Source: an uncultured Prevotellaceae bacterium
GTDB lineage: Bacteria > Bacteroidota > Bacteroidia > Bacteroidales > Bacteroidaceae
Direction: 5' to 3'
Assembly (NCBI GenBank): GCA_937893145.1
Contig: CALBJW010000144.1
Location: 1-53,471 of the forward strand
DNA: 53,471 bases
Positions within the stretch are counted from its first letter, which is position 1, and the number at the start of each line of letters is the position of its first letter. The notes beneath the pieces are model-generated. The model did not search any database. It saw only the letters and a program-made list of their open reading frames with translations, and was not told the DNA's origin. A program made the translations under genes and the position numbers. This document shows, in pieces, positions 41,954-50,444 of the stretch.

Positions 41954-42022
41954 CTAATCACTAATCACTAATCACTAATCACTAATCATTAATCACTAAC
42001 CATTAACCACTAACCACTAACC
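41954..42022. repeat. ten-unit heptanucleotide tract
   Basis: Units CTAATCA (five times), TTAATCA, CTAACCA, TTAACCA, CTAACCA and a partial CTAACC follow with exact 7-base period. The tract occupies the gap between the GH105 stop and sppA. The units drift gradually along the tract, which suggests replication slippage rather than selection on exact sequence. Confidence 0.92.
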
Positions 42023-42033
42023 TTCCCCCCTTC

Positions 42034-43149
42034 TTACTTCAAAGACTTATAGTATTCTGTTGCTGCGAGCAACCATGCTCCTGTTCCGAATGGAGCCTGT
42101 GAGTGTGCGTCAACAGTACGAGTTGGGTCTGGCTTCTCACCGATTGGCTGAACATAACCGATGCTGCCGTCTGGCTGGAGTGCGATGGTTGTGAGGTACT
42201 TCCATGCCTTGTCGATAACTGGCTGGTATGTCTTTGCAGGGAGGATGCCGTTGTTCACGCCCCAAATCATACCGTATGTGAAGAAGGCTGTACCCGATGT
42301 CTCATATCCTGGTGCATCGTCTTCGCAAAGCATACTGCGACTCCAGTAACCGCCTTCCTGCTGACACTTAGCAACTCCTGCTGCGAGTTTCTTGAAGCGG
42401 TCGAGGTAGAAAGGACGATACTTGCTGTCCTTTGGAAGGTCCTGGAGAACCTTTGCAAGTCCTGCGAGAACCCAACCATCACCACGAGCCCAGAACGACT
42501 TGCCACCATTACATGCAGTCTTTACCTTTGGATAAACGTACTTGCCGTCGCGATAGTAGAGCTGGTCCTCTGTGTCGAAGAGGAGTGAGTCTGTCCAACG
42601 GAAACACTCATACTGCTTGTCGAGAAGCTTCTGGTCGTGTGTCACGTTGTATAGTTTTGTGAAGATTGGGAGTCCCATATAAAGGGCATCCGACCACCAC
42701 CAGTAGTCCTTGTCCTTTGTGCTTGCCTGATAGCACATCACCTCAAGGCAGCGCTCAAGGCGTTCTGCACGATGCTCAATGTTGTAGAGGTCGATATATA
42801 CCTGGAAACAAATCTGCCAGTCGGCAAAGAGTACGTGGTTCATTCCTTCGCCATAGTGCTTGTATTCCCACTTGCTCTTGTCTGTCTGTGTGGCACCCTT
42901 CCAATGGTTGTGCTCTGCAAACTTGATGGCATAGTCGAGGTATTCCTGCTTCTTTGTCACTTCATATACTGCCTGATTGCCTGTGAAGTATGCAGCGTTG
43001 TCCCAGAATCCACGGCATTGTGCCTTGTTGTGGCTCTGCCAGTAGTCGTTTACTTTCTCAATGGTTGAGAGTACTTCTTGCTTTGTCTGAGCGAAGCTTG
43101 TCTGCGCAACGAGTGCTGCACCAAGCATGAGGACTTTTAGGATTTTCAT
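42034..43149 (-). CDS. GH105/GH88-family unsaturated glycosyl hydrolase
   Basis: 371 residues with a signal peptide (LMLGAALVAQTSFAQ), so periplasmic or surface. The six-hairpin fold is recognisable from WWWSDALYMGLPIFTKLY, WARGDGWVLAGLAKVL (with catalytic-site acidic residue), and SGTAFFTYGMIWGVNNG. GH105 enzymes remove unsaturated galacturonic acid from rhamnogalacturonan fragments produced by lyases. No polysaccharide locus (SusCD) surrounds it. Its start overlaps the CCA gene by four bases, an unexpected partner. Confidence 0.88.
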   Translation of the reverse strand: MKILKVLMLGAALVAQTSFAQTKQEVLSTIEKVNDYWQSHNKAQCRGFWDNAAYFTGNQAVYEVTKKQEYLDYAIKFAEHNHWKGATQTDKSKWEYKHYGEGMNHVLFADWQICFQVYIDLYNIEHRAERLERCLEVMCYQASTKDKDYWWWSDALYMGLPIFTKLYNVTHDQKLLDKQYECFRWTDSLLFDTEDQLYYRDGKYVYPKVKTACNGGKSFWARGDGWVLAGLAKVLQDLPKDSKYRPFYLDRFKKLAAGVAKCQQEGGYWSRSMLCEDDAPGYETSGTAFFTYGMIWGVNNGILPAKTYQPVIDKAWKYLTTIALQPDGSIGYVQPIGEKPDPTRTVDAHSQAPFGTGAWLLAATEYYKSLK

Positions 43150-44648
43150 ATTTGCTTTATAATGTTTAGGTTTAAGTTTTTTGCTTCTTCAATAAGGAAT
43201 TGTATTGCCGACTCACGACTACCATCTATCTTCATGTCGAGTTGTGCTTCCTTCAACGCGTTTTTCAGGAGTCCTACTTCGCGTGATGGTTTCAAGCCAA
43301 ACATCTCCATGATTTCCTCGCCCTTGATGATAGGTTGGAAGAGACGGATTCGGTCGTCTTCGTTCACTTTGTTTATCTTCTCCTTCACAAGACGGAAATT
43401 CTCAATGAAGCGAGCCTTCTTGACTTCGTTCTTCGAGGTGATGTCTGCTGTACACAGTATCATGAGGTCATCGATGTCCTCGCCTGCTTCGAAGATGAGT
43501 CTGCGAACGGCGGAGTCTGTCACTTCTTCGTCTGCAATGACTATTGGGCGCATGTGGAGTCCAACAAGTTTCTGAACGTACTTCATCTTCTCGTTCATCG
43601 GTAGTTTCATCTTGCGGAAGATGTTTGGTATCATTCTTTCGCCAATGTCATTGTGGCTGTGGAATGTCCAACCAAGTGTGTTGTCCCACCTCTTTGACTT
43701 TGGTTTGCCGATGTCGTGCATGAGGGCAGCCCAGCGCAACCACAACTTGTGTTCCTTGTCATCTTCAAACTGGCTTGTGCCTGTTGACCAGTCTTGCTGA
43801 TTGGTTACTTTTGCTACGTTGTCGAGCACTTCAAGTGTGTGGTAGAAGTTGTCCTTGTGTGCTCTGCCATTTCTTGTCTCCACTCCCTGCAACGCTGTGA
43901 GTTCGGGGAATATGAGTTCGAGCAATCCGCATCTGTCTAAGTCGATTAAACCTTTCGAGGGGATAGGGGAGAGCATGATTTTGTTCAACTCGTCAGCTAT
44001 TCTTTCGCCAGAGATAATCTTGATTCTCTCTTTGTTCCTCTCAAGTGCTTCGAATGTCTCGTCTTCGATGATGAAGTTGAGTTGGGTGGCGAAACGGACA
44101 CAACGCATCATTCGCAATGGGTCATCGCTGAATGTGATGTCGGGGTCGAGCGGTGTGGCTATGATGCCATCCTCAAGGTCGTACATTCCGTTGAATGGGT
44201 CAACCAGTTCTCCGTATCGTTCTGCATTAAGACAGAGTGCCATTGCATTGATGGTGAAATCGCGGCGGTTCTGGTCTTCCTCAAGTGTTCCGTCTTCTGT
44301 TATTGGTTTGCGGGAGTTGCGGTCGTAGCTTTCTCTTCTTGCACCGACAAACTCCACCTCCATGTTCTTGTATTTTAACTGGGCTGTACCGAAGTTTCTG
44401 TATATGGCGATGTGTGCCTTGCCCAGCTTCTTTTTGAGTGCTTCTGCAATCACTATTCCTGGACGTTCTATTCCTCCACCAACGACCACAACGTCTATGT
44501 CTTTTGATGGTCGTTCAAGAAAAAGGTCCCTTACCCATCCTCCGATAACGTAGCATTCCAGATTCAACTCGTCTGCTGTCTCCGAAATGAGTTTGAAGAT
44601 AGGGTGTGAAAGTGCGCTCTTTATATCTGTATCTGTAAGTAGTTTCAT
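43146..44648 (-). CDS. CCA-adding enzyme / tRNA nucleotidyltransferase with HD domain
   Basis: 500 residues. Class II nucleotidyltransferase motifs are CYVIGGWVRDLFLERPSKDI with a DID pair, then RRDFTINAMAL. A C-terminal HD domain is present (WAALMHDIGKPKSKRW). Such enzymes add or repair the 3' CCA of tRNA; whether this one adds all three bases cannot be read. An own -7 element lies upstream (44665-44672). GH105 follows with a four-base overlap. Confidence 0.9.
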   Translation of the reverse strand: MKLLTDTDIKSALSHPIFKLISETADELNLECYVIGGWVRDLFLERPSKDIDVVVVGGGIERPGIVIAEALKKKLGKAHIAIYRNFGTAQLKYKNMEVEFVGARRESYDRNSRKPITEDGTLEEDQNRRDFTINAMALCLNAERYGELVDPFNGMYDLEDGIIATPLDPDITFSDDPLRMMRCVRFATQLNFIIEDETFEALERNKERIKIISGERIADELNKIMLSPIPSKGLIDLDRCGLLELIFPELTALQGVETRNGRAHKDNFYHTLEVLDNVAKVTNQQDWSTGTSQFEDDKEHKLWLRWAALMHDIGKPKSKRWDNTLGWTFHSHNDIGERMIPNIFRKMKLPMNEKMKYVQKLVGLHMRPIVIADEEVTDSAVRRLIFEAGEDIDDLMILCTADITSKNEVKKARFIENFRLVKEKINKVNEDDRIRLFQPIIKGEEIMEMFGLKPSREVGLLKNALKEAQLDMKIDGSRESAIQFLIEEAKNLNLNIIKQI

Positions 44649-44664
44649 TGTTTCAATTTGGGTA

Positions 44665-44754
44665 CAAAGTTATAAAAAACTTTGCTAATATTTTAGCATT
44701 GATAAATTAAATGTCGATTTTTATACGAAAAATCAGATAAATGCATTAACTTTG
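44665..44754. promoter_or_regulatory. divergent promoter region between CCA gene and lipoprotein gene
   Basis: Minus-strand -7 TAACTTTG at 44672-44665 for the CCA gene; plus-strand -7 TAACTTTG at 44747-44754, 15 bases before the lipoprotein ATG. Neither has an obvious -33. A palindrome TGCTAA-TATT-TTAGCA (44683-44698) lies between them and could be a shared operator. Confidence 0.5.
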
Positions 44755-44769
44755 CCCAAAATATGAATT

Positions 44770-45438
44770 ATGAATAAGTTGTATAAATACCTTTTCGCCT
44801 CTTTATTTTTGGTTGGTTGCGGAGCAAGTGATGCCGACAAGGCTCTCTCTTTGCTTGATGATGCAAATGAAGCTATCTCAAACAATGATTTCGACTTGGC
44901 TCGTAATCTGCTGGATTCTCTGCGCTATACTTAACCAAATGAGATTGAGGCTCGCCGCAAGGCTGTTGATTTGTCTAATCTTCTTGAACTGAATGAAGCT
45001 AAGTCGCAACTCTCGGTTGCTGATAGCATCTTTACTTTTAAGGGTTTTGAACTTGAAGATTTGAAGAAAGATTTCACTCTTGAAAAGCAAGAGAAATATC
45101 AGACCACTGGATACTATGTTACAAACGATTATGCTGGTTCGAAGTCAGCCTATTCATTCTTCCCCGAAGTGGAAGAAGGTGGCGCTCTGCTTCTCGTTTC
45201 GATTACTCGCAGTCCACAAATCAAATATGATTTTGAAGAGGTCGAGGTTGATTTGAACTCCGGTGTTGTTCCTGCTGCTAAGGTGTCGCATTCTCTCTCG
45301 GAAAAGGAACAGGATGCTTATGTGAAATGCTATAAGCTGGCTCGTTGTATTAAGGAATATAATGAAGCAAAGGCTTTGCGCGACAAGATGGACATGAAGA
45401 TTCGTTTCTTTGAAAAGAAGATGTCGTTGGGAGAATAG
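44770..45438 (+). pseudogene. lipoprotein gene interrupted by one in-frame TAA
   Basis: The ATG at 44770 opens a lipoprotein signal (MNKLYKYLFASLFLVGCGAS, lipobox LVGC). After 54 codons the frame meets TAA at 44932-44934. Without any frameshift it continues as PNEIEARRKAVDLSNLL through a further 167 codons to the stop at 45438. Codon use and sense are seamless across the break. A single CAA-to-TAA change would explain it (RYT-Gln-PNE). Downstream text contains LELNEAKSQLSVADSIF and a coiled-coil C-terminus. The family is unknown to me. It may be a recent pseudogene, a population variant, or a sequence error. Confidence 0.8.
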
Positions 45439-45498
45439 AAAGCTGACAGCAAAGCTTGATTGGTATTAGAAACTAATTTTCTCTATCATATAAAATGA

Positions 45499-45538
45499 AA
45501 TTGGGGAGGCACCATAAGGTACTTCCCCAATTCTTTTT
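45499..45538. terminator. bidirectional terminator between lipoprotein gene and tsf
   Basis: AATTGGGGA (45499-45507) pairs with TCCCCAATT (45524-45532), with an inner ACC/GGT pairing (45511-45519), followed by CTTTTTG. It lies between the converging lipoprotein gene and tsf. Confidence 0.88.
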
Positions 45539-45555
45539 GTATAGTGTAGTAACTA

Positions 45556-46548
45556 TTACTCTGCGCTGAGTGTGAAACGCTTGAAATCAACAACAGTAAG
45601 TTCCTTGTCGATGTTCTTGAGGTACTGAGCAACATTAATCTTGTTGTCGTCGATGTAAGCCTGCTCGAGGAGACAGTTCTCCTTGATGAACTTACCAACC
45701 ATACCCTTAGCGATGTTCTGAATCATTGGCTCCTTGAGGTTAGCCTCTGCTTCTGCAGCAACTGTAGCCTTGATTTCCTTAGCCTTAGCAACGTCTTCTG
45801 CTGTGATCCAACCCTTAGCCTGATTAGACTCCATGTGATCCTCAGTGTCAACGTGTGCTGGGTTGATACCTGCCTTCTTGAGTGCATTCTCAACTGCCTT
45901 GCCAATCTGGTTCTGCTTAGCCTTGTCGATTGCGTTAGTGAACTCCTTGTCCTTAACTTCCTGTGGAACAGCTTCCTCGTTAAGTGCGAGTGGAGACATA
46001 GCTGCAACCTGCATAGCAACACCCTTACCAGCCTCTTCGAAGCCCTGCTTGTTGAGAACTACGAGAGTACAGAGTGTGTTCTTGTTCATGTGGTTGTATG
46101 ATACGATAGACTCACCTTCAACATAGTTGAAACCATCGAGTTCCATCTTTTCACCAGTTACACCTGAACGCTCAGTAACTGCATCAAGAACATTTACACC
46201 GTTGATAGTGAGAGCCTTTACTTCGTCCATGCTCTTGCACTTGTTAGCAACGATAGCGTCCATGATTGCTGTAGCGAGACCTACGAAATCAGCATTCTTT
46301 GCTACGAAGTCTGTCTCACACTTGAGTGCGATAGTTGCACCGTAGTTGCCTTCTACCTTAGCGAGTACACAGCCTTCAGCTGCCTCACGGTCAGAACGCT
46401 TAGCTGCGATGAGCTGGCCCTTCTTGCGGAGGATTTCCATAGCAGCTTCCATATCACCGTTAGCCTCTGTAAGAGCCTTCTTGCAGTCCATAAGACCAGC
46501 CTGAGTCTTCTTACGAAGGTCGTTGATTTCCTTTATAGTAATTGCCAT
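45556..46548 (-). CDS. tsf: translation elongation factor Ts
   Basis: 330 residues from the ATG at 46548; the longer open frame upstream is non-coding leader. The start MAITIKEINDLRKKTQAG is the UBA-like domain. LKCETDFVAKNADF (about 74-87) is the conserved core that contacts EF-Tu, and the dimerisation domain follows. EF-Ts recycles EF-Tu. It follows rpsB by 77 bases, the universal pair. Confidence 0.97.
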   Translation of the reverse strand: MAITIKEINDLRKKTQAGLMDCKKALTEANGDMEAAMEILRKKGQLIAAKRSDREAAEGCVLAKVEGNYGATIALKCETDFVAKNADFVGLATAIMDAIVANKCKSMDEVKALTINGVNVLDAVTERSGVTGEKMELDGFNYVEGESIVSYNHMNKNTLCTLVVLNKQGFEEAGKGVAMQVAAMSPLALNEEAVPQEVKDKEFTNAIDKAKQNQIGKAVENALKKAGINPAHVDTEDHMESNQAKGWITAEDVAKAKEIKATVAAEAEANLKEPMIQNIAKGMVGKFIKENCLLEQAYIDDNKINVAQYLKNIDKELTVVDFKRFTLSAE

Positions 46549-46625
46549 AACTTTTACTTTATTTGTTTTGTTGTTTGAAAAGAAGTAGAATGCAATTGCT
46601 TGCACTCTACTATGTTTAGGATTGA

Positions 46626-47399
46626 TTAAGCCTCAGCTGCCTCTTCTGCTGGAGCTTCTTCTGCCTTCTGGCCCTTCTTCTCGCCAGCAGCTTCCATATC
46701 AACCTTCTCAGCCTTGCGCTCTTCGAGACCCTCTGCGATAGCACCACATACAGCGTCGAGGATTACCTCTACTGACTTAGATGCATCGTCGTTTGCTGGG
46801 ATAACGAAATCTACACCGTTAGGACATGAGTTTGTATCAACGATAGCGAATACTGGAATACCGAGACGATTAGCTTCGCTTACAGCGATGTGCTCCTTAG
46901 TAACGTCAACAACGAAAAGTGCTGATGGAAGACGAGTAAGGTCTGCGATAGAACCGAGGTTCTTCTCGAGCTTAGCACGCTTACGCTGAATCTGAAGATT
47001 CTCACGCTTAGAAAGCTTAGCGTATGTACCGTCTGTCATGAGCTTGTCGATGTTTGCCATCTTCTTAACTGCCTTACGGATAGTAGGGAAGTTAGTGAGC
47101 ATACCACCTGGCCAACGTTCAATAACGTATGGCATATTTACTGATGCAGCCTTTTCAGCTACAACATCCTTAGCCTGTTTCTTTGTAGCAACAAAAAGAA
47201 TTCTCTTGCCAGACTTTGCAATCTGCTTGAGAGCGTCAGCTGCGATTTCTGTCTTTGCAACTGTCTTGTGAAGATCGATGATGTGAATACCGTTGCGCTC
47301 CATGAAGATGTATGGAGCCATTGCTGGGTTCCACTTACGCTTGAGGTGACCGAAGTGTGCACCTGCTGCGAGAAGAGTATCAAATGATGTTCTTGCCAT
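46626..47399 (-). CDS. rpsB: 30S ribosomal protein S2
   Basis: 257 residues. Signature parts are LLAAGAHFGHLKRKWNPAMA, then RILFVATKKQAKDVV and ERWPGGMLTNFPT. The C-terminal tail is Glu/Ala/Lys-rich (KAEEAPAEEAAEA), as often in Bacteroidota. The leader just upstream carries two identical hairpins, likely for autoregulation. Confidence 0.97.
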   Translation of the reverse strand: MARTSFDTLLAAGAHFGHLKRKWNPAMAPYIFMERNGIHIIDLHKTVAKTEIAADALKQIAKSGKRILFVATKKQAKDVVAEKAASVNMPYVIERWPGGMLTNFPTIRKAVKKMANIDKLMTDGTYAKLSKRENLQIQRKRAKLEKNLGSIADLTRLPSALFVVDVTKEHIAVSEANRLGIPVFAIVDTNSCPNGVDFVIPANDDASKSVEVILDAVCGAIAEGLEERKAEKVDMEAAGEKKGQKAEEAPAEEAAEA

Positions 47400-47560
47400 A
47401 ATTTTGATTTGTTTTTGTCTGGTGTCCAGAGTTTAATTCTGGTGTCCAGATTAGTTTACTTTCTTTTTTAGTTTTTGTTTTTGAAAACCAACTCAAGAGT
47501 AGCTGTACTTGTGTCAAGCCACAGGTCTCAAGAGTTTAGATGCTAAACAATTCTTTAAGC
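47400..47560 (-). promoter_or_regulatory. structured rpsB leader with twin hairpins
   Basis: TCTGGTGTCCAGA occurs twice (47418-47430 and 47438-47450), exactly 20 bases apart. Each is itself a hairpin with a 5-base stem. Further up are a GTTTAG-ATG-CTAAAC hairpin (47534-47548) and ACTCTTGAG repeated twice on the mRNA strand. S2 represses its own mRNA in other bacteria, so this leader is a likely target. A weak promoter (TTTG, 20 bases, TACTATTA) may start near 47557. Confidence 0.55.
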
Positions 47561-47666
47561 TCTTAATAGTACCTCCATGTACTTTTGTTCCCAAATATTG
47601 CTGTTTGTTCGTTTCCGAACCATGTGCATCCAAATGGAGAACGGTACATGGTAAATGGTACATGTA

Positions 47667-48056
47667 TTAACGCTTAGAGAACTGGAATCTACGGCGTGCC
47701 TTTGGCTGACCTGGCTTCTTACGTTCAACCTCACGTGGGTCGCGAGTGATGAAGCCTTCAGCACGAAGAGCCTTCTTGTCGTCTGCATTGATCTTAACGA
47801 GTGCACGAGCAATACCGAGACGGAGTGCCTGACTCTGACCAGTGTAGCCACCGCCCTTTACGTTTACCTTGATGTCATACTTTTCAGCAACACCGAGGAG
47901 GTTGAGAGGCTGCTTAACGACGAACTGTACGAGCTCTGATGGGAAATAGTCATTGAGGTCACGCTTGTTGATTGTGATCTTACCAGTACCTTCTGTGAGG
48001 TATACGCGGGCAACGGCGCTCTTACGACGGCCCAATGCGTTAATTACTTCTGCCAT
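47667..48056 (-). CDS. rpsI: 30S ribosomal protein S9
   Basis: 129 residues. Starts MAEVINALGRRKSAVARVYL, contains GGGYTGQSQALRLGIARAL and ends in the universal KARRRFQFSKR tail that reaches the P site. It follows rplM by 12 bases, the universal pair. A GGTAAATGG-type word follows the stop codon. Confidence 0.97.
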   Translation of the reverse strand: MAEVINALGRRKSAVARVYLTEGTGKITINKRDLNDYFPSELVQFVVKQPLNLLGVAEKYDIKVNVKGGGYTGQSQALRLGIARALVKINADDKKALRAEGFITRDPREVERKKPGQPKARRRFQFSKR

Positions 48057-48068
48057 ATACCTTATTTA

Positions 48069-48530
48069 TTATTTTAACAGGTTAATATCAATTGTTGTTG
48101 GCTTCTGAGCCTGCTGTCCGTGTTCTGCACCTTCGTAGATGTAGAGGTTCTTGAGAACCTTAGCACCAAGGATGCCCTTTGGAAGCATACCCTTTACTGC
48201 GTGACGAACGATCTTTTCGTAACCGTTTGTACGCTTTGTCATTTCAGCATAAGTAGCCTTCTTCTGACCACCTGGATAACCTGTATAGGTAATGTAAATC
48301 TTGTCGCTGCTCTTCTTACCAGAAACAACGATCTGGTTTGCGTTGATAATGATAACATTGTCACCACAATCCATGTTTGGAGTAAATACTGGCTTGTACT
48401 TACCACGGAGAATCTTTGCAACCTTAGAAGCGAGACGACCGAGAGGCTGACCTGCTGCGTCTACAACAACCCACTGCTTGTTTGCAGCTTCTGGAGTTAC
48501 ATAGCTTGTCTTGAAACTTAAAGTGTTCAT
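48069..48530 (-). CDS. rplM: 50S ribosomal protein L13
   Basis: 153 residues. The start has FKTSYVTPEAANKQWVVVDA, then GQPLGRLASKVAKILRGKYK and the VIIINANQIVVSGKK strand; the end carries GMLPKGILGAKVLKNLYIY. L13 is an early 50S assembly protein. It is preceded by a leader of about 220 bases with several hairpins and a consensus promoter. Confidence 0.97.
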   Translation of the reverse strand: MNTLSFKTSYVTPEAANKQWVVVDAAGQPLGRLASKVAKILRGKYKPVFTPNMDCGDNVIIINANQIVVSGKKSSDKIYITYTGYPGGQKKATYAEMTKRTNGYEKIVRHAVKGMLPKGILGAKVLKNLYIYEGAEHGQQAQKPTTIDINLLK

Positions 48531-48752
48531 TCTTTAATTGTTTTTTGTTGTTACTTTTAATTATTTATCTCTGTCCATCTGTCTTGCAACAAATGGTTTT
48601 AATAGCGAGATGGCTTCTTGTCCATCACGCTCCCGATTTCACCTACCGGATCCACCGGGTCTTTAGTGATTCTCGGACTGTGTTTCCGGCTAATAGATAA
48701 CACTATCCACACACTAAATTAGGGGCCTTTTTAGGGTCCCTCGATAATAATC
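48531..48752 (-). ncRNA. structured leader of the rplM-rpsI mRNA
   Basis: About 220 untranslated bases separate the promoter from the rplM start. On the transcript AGCG-T-GATGG, an 8-base loop, CCATC-T-CGCT form a strong hairpin (48604-48631). A CCGG...CCGG palindrome (48650s) and a GGG/CCC hairpin near 48720-48740 add to it. The size and GC-rich structure in an otherwise AT-rich gap suggest an L13- or S9-binding autoregulatory leader. I do not claim a named Rfam family. Confidence 0.6.
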
Positions 48753-48758
48753 GGCTTG

Positions 48759-48789
48759 CAAAAGTACTACTTTTCCTAATTTTGACAAA
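48759..48789 (-). promoter_or_regulatory. consensus promoter of the rplM operon
   Basis: On the minus strand TTTG (48789-48786), 19 bases, TACTTTTG (48766-48759). Expected transcription start near 48752, giving the long leader described for 48531-48752. Confidence 0.75.
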
Positions 48790-48890
48790 AGTTTTTTGGG
48801 ATTTTTTTATGTGTTATCTCGTTATTTTTTGTAATTTTGCATAAAAATACTTTAATTTGATTTGTATAATATACAATTTGTGCATTTAAT

Positions 48891-49820
48891 ATGATAGATA
48901 AAAGATATAACGAATATGGTTCTTGGCTGAAAAATCAACTTGGTTTTAAGGTCCAAAAAATATCGCTTAATGCGGGTTTTACTTGCCCTAATAGAGATGG
49001 CTCAATTGGGGTAGGGGGATGCACATATTGTAATAACCAAACATTCAATCCTGACTATTGCAAGACGGATAAGTCAATAACTCAACAATTGGAGGAAGGA
49101 AAGGGATTTTTCTCCAAGAAATATCCGGAGATGAAATACCTGGCTTATTTTCAGGCTTACACCAACACTTATGGAAGTGTAGAAGAGATCATGTCGAAGT
49201 ATGAGGAGGCGTTAAGTGTGAAGGATGTTGTTGGTTTGGTAATAGGGACTCGGCCTGATTGTATGCCAGATGAATTGCTCGATTACTTGGAGGACATCAA
49301 TCGTAGAGCTTTTCTTGTGGTTGAATATGGAATCGAGTCTGTGTATGACGACACATTAGTAAGGATTAATCGTGGTCATACTCATGAAGCTACTGTTTCT
49401 GCTGTGAGAAAGACTGCTGAAAGAGGAATAGTAACTGGTGGACATGTTATTCTTGGTTTACCAAACGAATCTCGTGAACAAATATTAGACGAGGCTCGAA
49501 TTCTGTCGGAGCTGCCGCTGACAACATTGAAACTGCATCAGCTTCAATTGATTAAGGGCACTCGTATGGCGGAAGAGTTTTTTGAGGACTCTTCTGATTT
49601 TCATTTGTTTACTCCTAATGAATATATTGATCTTGTGATTGATTTTGTTGAGCGTTTGAATCCTAATATTGTTCTTGAGCGTTTTGTGTCTCAATCACCT
49701 GCTTCCTTGTTGGCAATTCCCGGTTGGGGCCTTAAAAACTATGAGTTCGTTGATATGGTCCGTAAAAGGATGGAGGAGAGAGATGCGCGTCAAGGCAGAT
49801 TATTTTCGACTGTCGGTTAA
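48891..49820 (+). CDS. TIGR01212-type radical SAM protein (YhcC-like)
   Basis: 309 residues. The [4Fe-4S] ligands are C32, C44 and C47 (FTCPNRDGSIGVGGCTYCNN). VIGTRPDCMPDEL and VEYGIESVYDDTLVRINRGH further on identify the YhcC/TIGR01212 family, related to Elp3 in layout. The substrate is not firmly known. A plus-strand -7 TAATTTTG lies at 48832-48839. Its last 21 bases overlap the convergent DUF4230 gene. Confidence 0.92.
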   Translation: MIDKRYNEYGSWLKNQLGFKVQKISLNAGFTCPNRDGSIGVGGCTYCNNQTFNPDYCKTDKSITQQLEEGKGFFSKKYPEMKYLAYFQAYTNTYGSVEEIMSKYEEALSVKDVVGLVIGTRPDCMPDELLDYLEDINRRAFLVVEYGIESVYDDTLVRINRGHTHEATVSAVRKTAERGIVTGGHVILGLPNESREQILDEARILSELPLTTLKLHQLQLIKGTRMAEEFFEDSSDFHLFTPNEYIDLVIDFVERLNPNIVLERFVSQSPASLLAIPGWGLKNYEFVDMVRKRMEERDARQGRLFSTVG

Positions 49821-50444
49821 AGTAGAAACAAAGATAGCGTTGAAACCTAATTGTTTGAGCAGTTGTCCAACAGCAGCTTCTGCATAAAGGTTTGCTTTTT
49901 TCTTGTTTTCTGGTGTCTCGAATGATTTCCTGATTTTACGTTCTGCTTCGGACTTTAGAGCATTGGTGTTAGGCATTTCCTTTATCCAGTATGATTCGTC
50001 ATCACTTATGAATGGAGAGTCTTGGGTTGACGCTCCGTATTCCAATTCTGGCAGATGAACATATACAGTGTCGTTTGATGTCTGCTCGTATTTAATCTTA
50101 TCAAGATCTATAATATAACTGCATTTCTGGCGTACTATCTGGACTAATGTGTGCTTCTCTGGGATTACTCCCAAATGTTTCTCGGTCTTTTCTCTTCGTA
50201 CGTATTCTTCCATGATGGATGTGCATACATACAATTCACCTTTAGGTTTTACGGATTCAATCAGTATCGGGGTATCTTCAATCGCTACTTCAGGATTGTC
50301 AGTTTTGCTATTGAAGACTATCTTGCTGATGATTATTGCTATTGCTGATAGAATAATTATGGCAACAATTCCTGTTACTACAAGGAACCATTCTTCCTTT
50401 AGCAGTTTCAGAATTTTATTTGTTGTAGGTGATAATTTGTACAT
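49800..50444 (-). CDS. DUF4230 membrane-anchored protein, second of a pair
   Basis: 214 residues with one transmembrane helix near residues 15-37 (FLVVTGIVAIIILSAIAIII). The exported domain contains ICTSIMEEYVRRE-type sequence, HTLVQIVRQKCSYIIDLDKI and a C-terminal QLLKQLGFNAIFVST, the DUF4230 pattern. Function unknown. Its start lies inside the end of the next upstream gene (29-base overlap), so the two are translationally coupled. It is probably periplasmic and may form a complex with its neighbour. Confidence 0.75.
   Translation of the reverse strand: MYKLSPTTNKILKLLKEEWFLVVTGIVAIIILSAIAIIISKIVFNSKTDNPEVAIEDTPILIESVKPKGELYVCTSIMEEYVRREKTEKHLGVIPEKHTLVQIVRQKCSYIIDLDKIKYEQTSNDTVYVHLPELEYGASTQDSPFISDDESYWIKEMPNTNALKSEAERKIRKSFETPENKKKANLYAEAAVGQLLKQLGFNAIFVSTLTDSRK

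Noticed and set aside
41845..41961. Upstream extension of the sppA reading frame
   Set aside because: The frame is open by chance through the 40-base repeat. The membrane anchor begins at the ATG at 41844, which fits the family start.
41954..42022. Heptamer tract considered as CRISPR or origin iterons
   Set aside because: Units are seven bases with no spacers. There are no DnaA boxes or replication genes nearby.
44932..44934. Frameshift as the cause of the lipoprotein gene break
   Set aside because: The sequence before and after the stop is in the same frame, so a single base substitution explains it better.
46549..46605. Upstream extension of the tsf reading frame
   Set aside because: The family start MAITIKEIND lies at 46548; the extension is AT-rich leader between rpsB and tsf.
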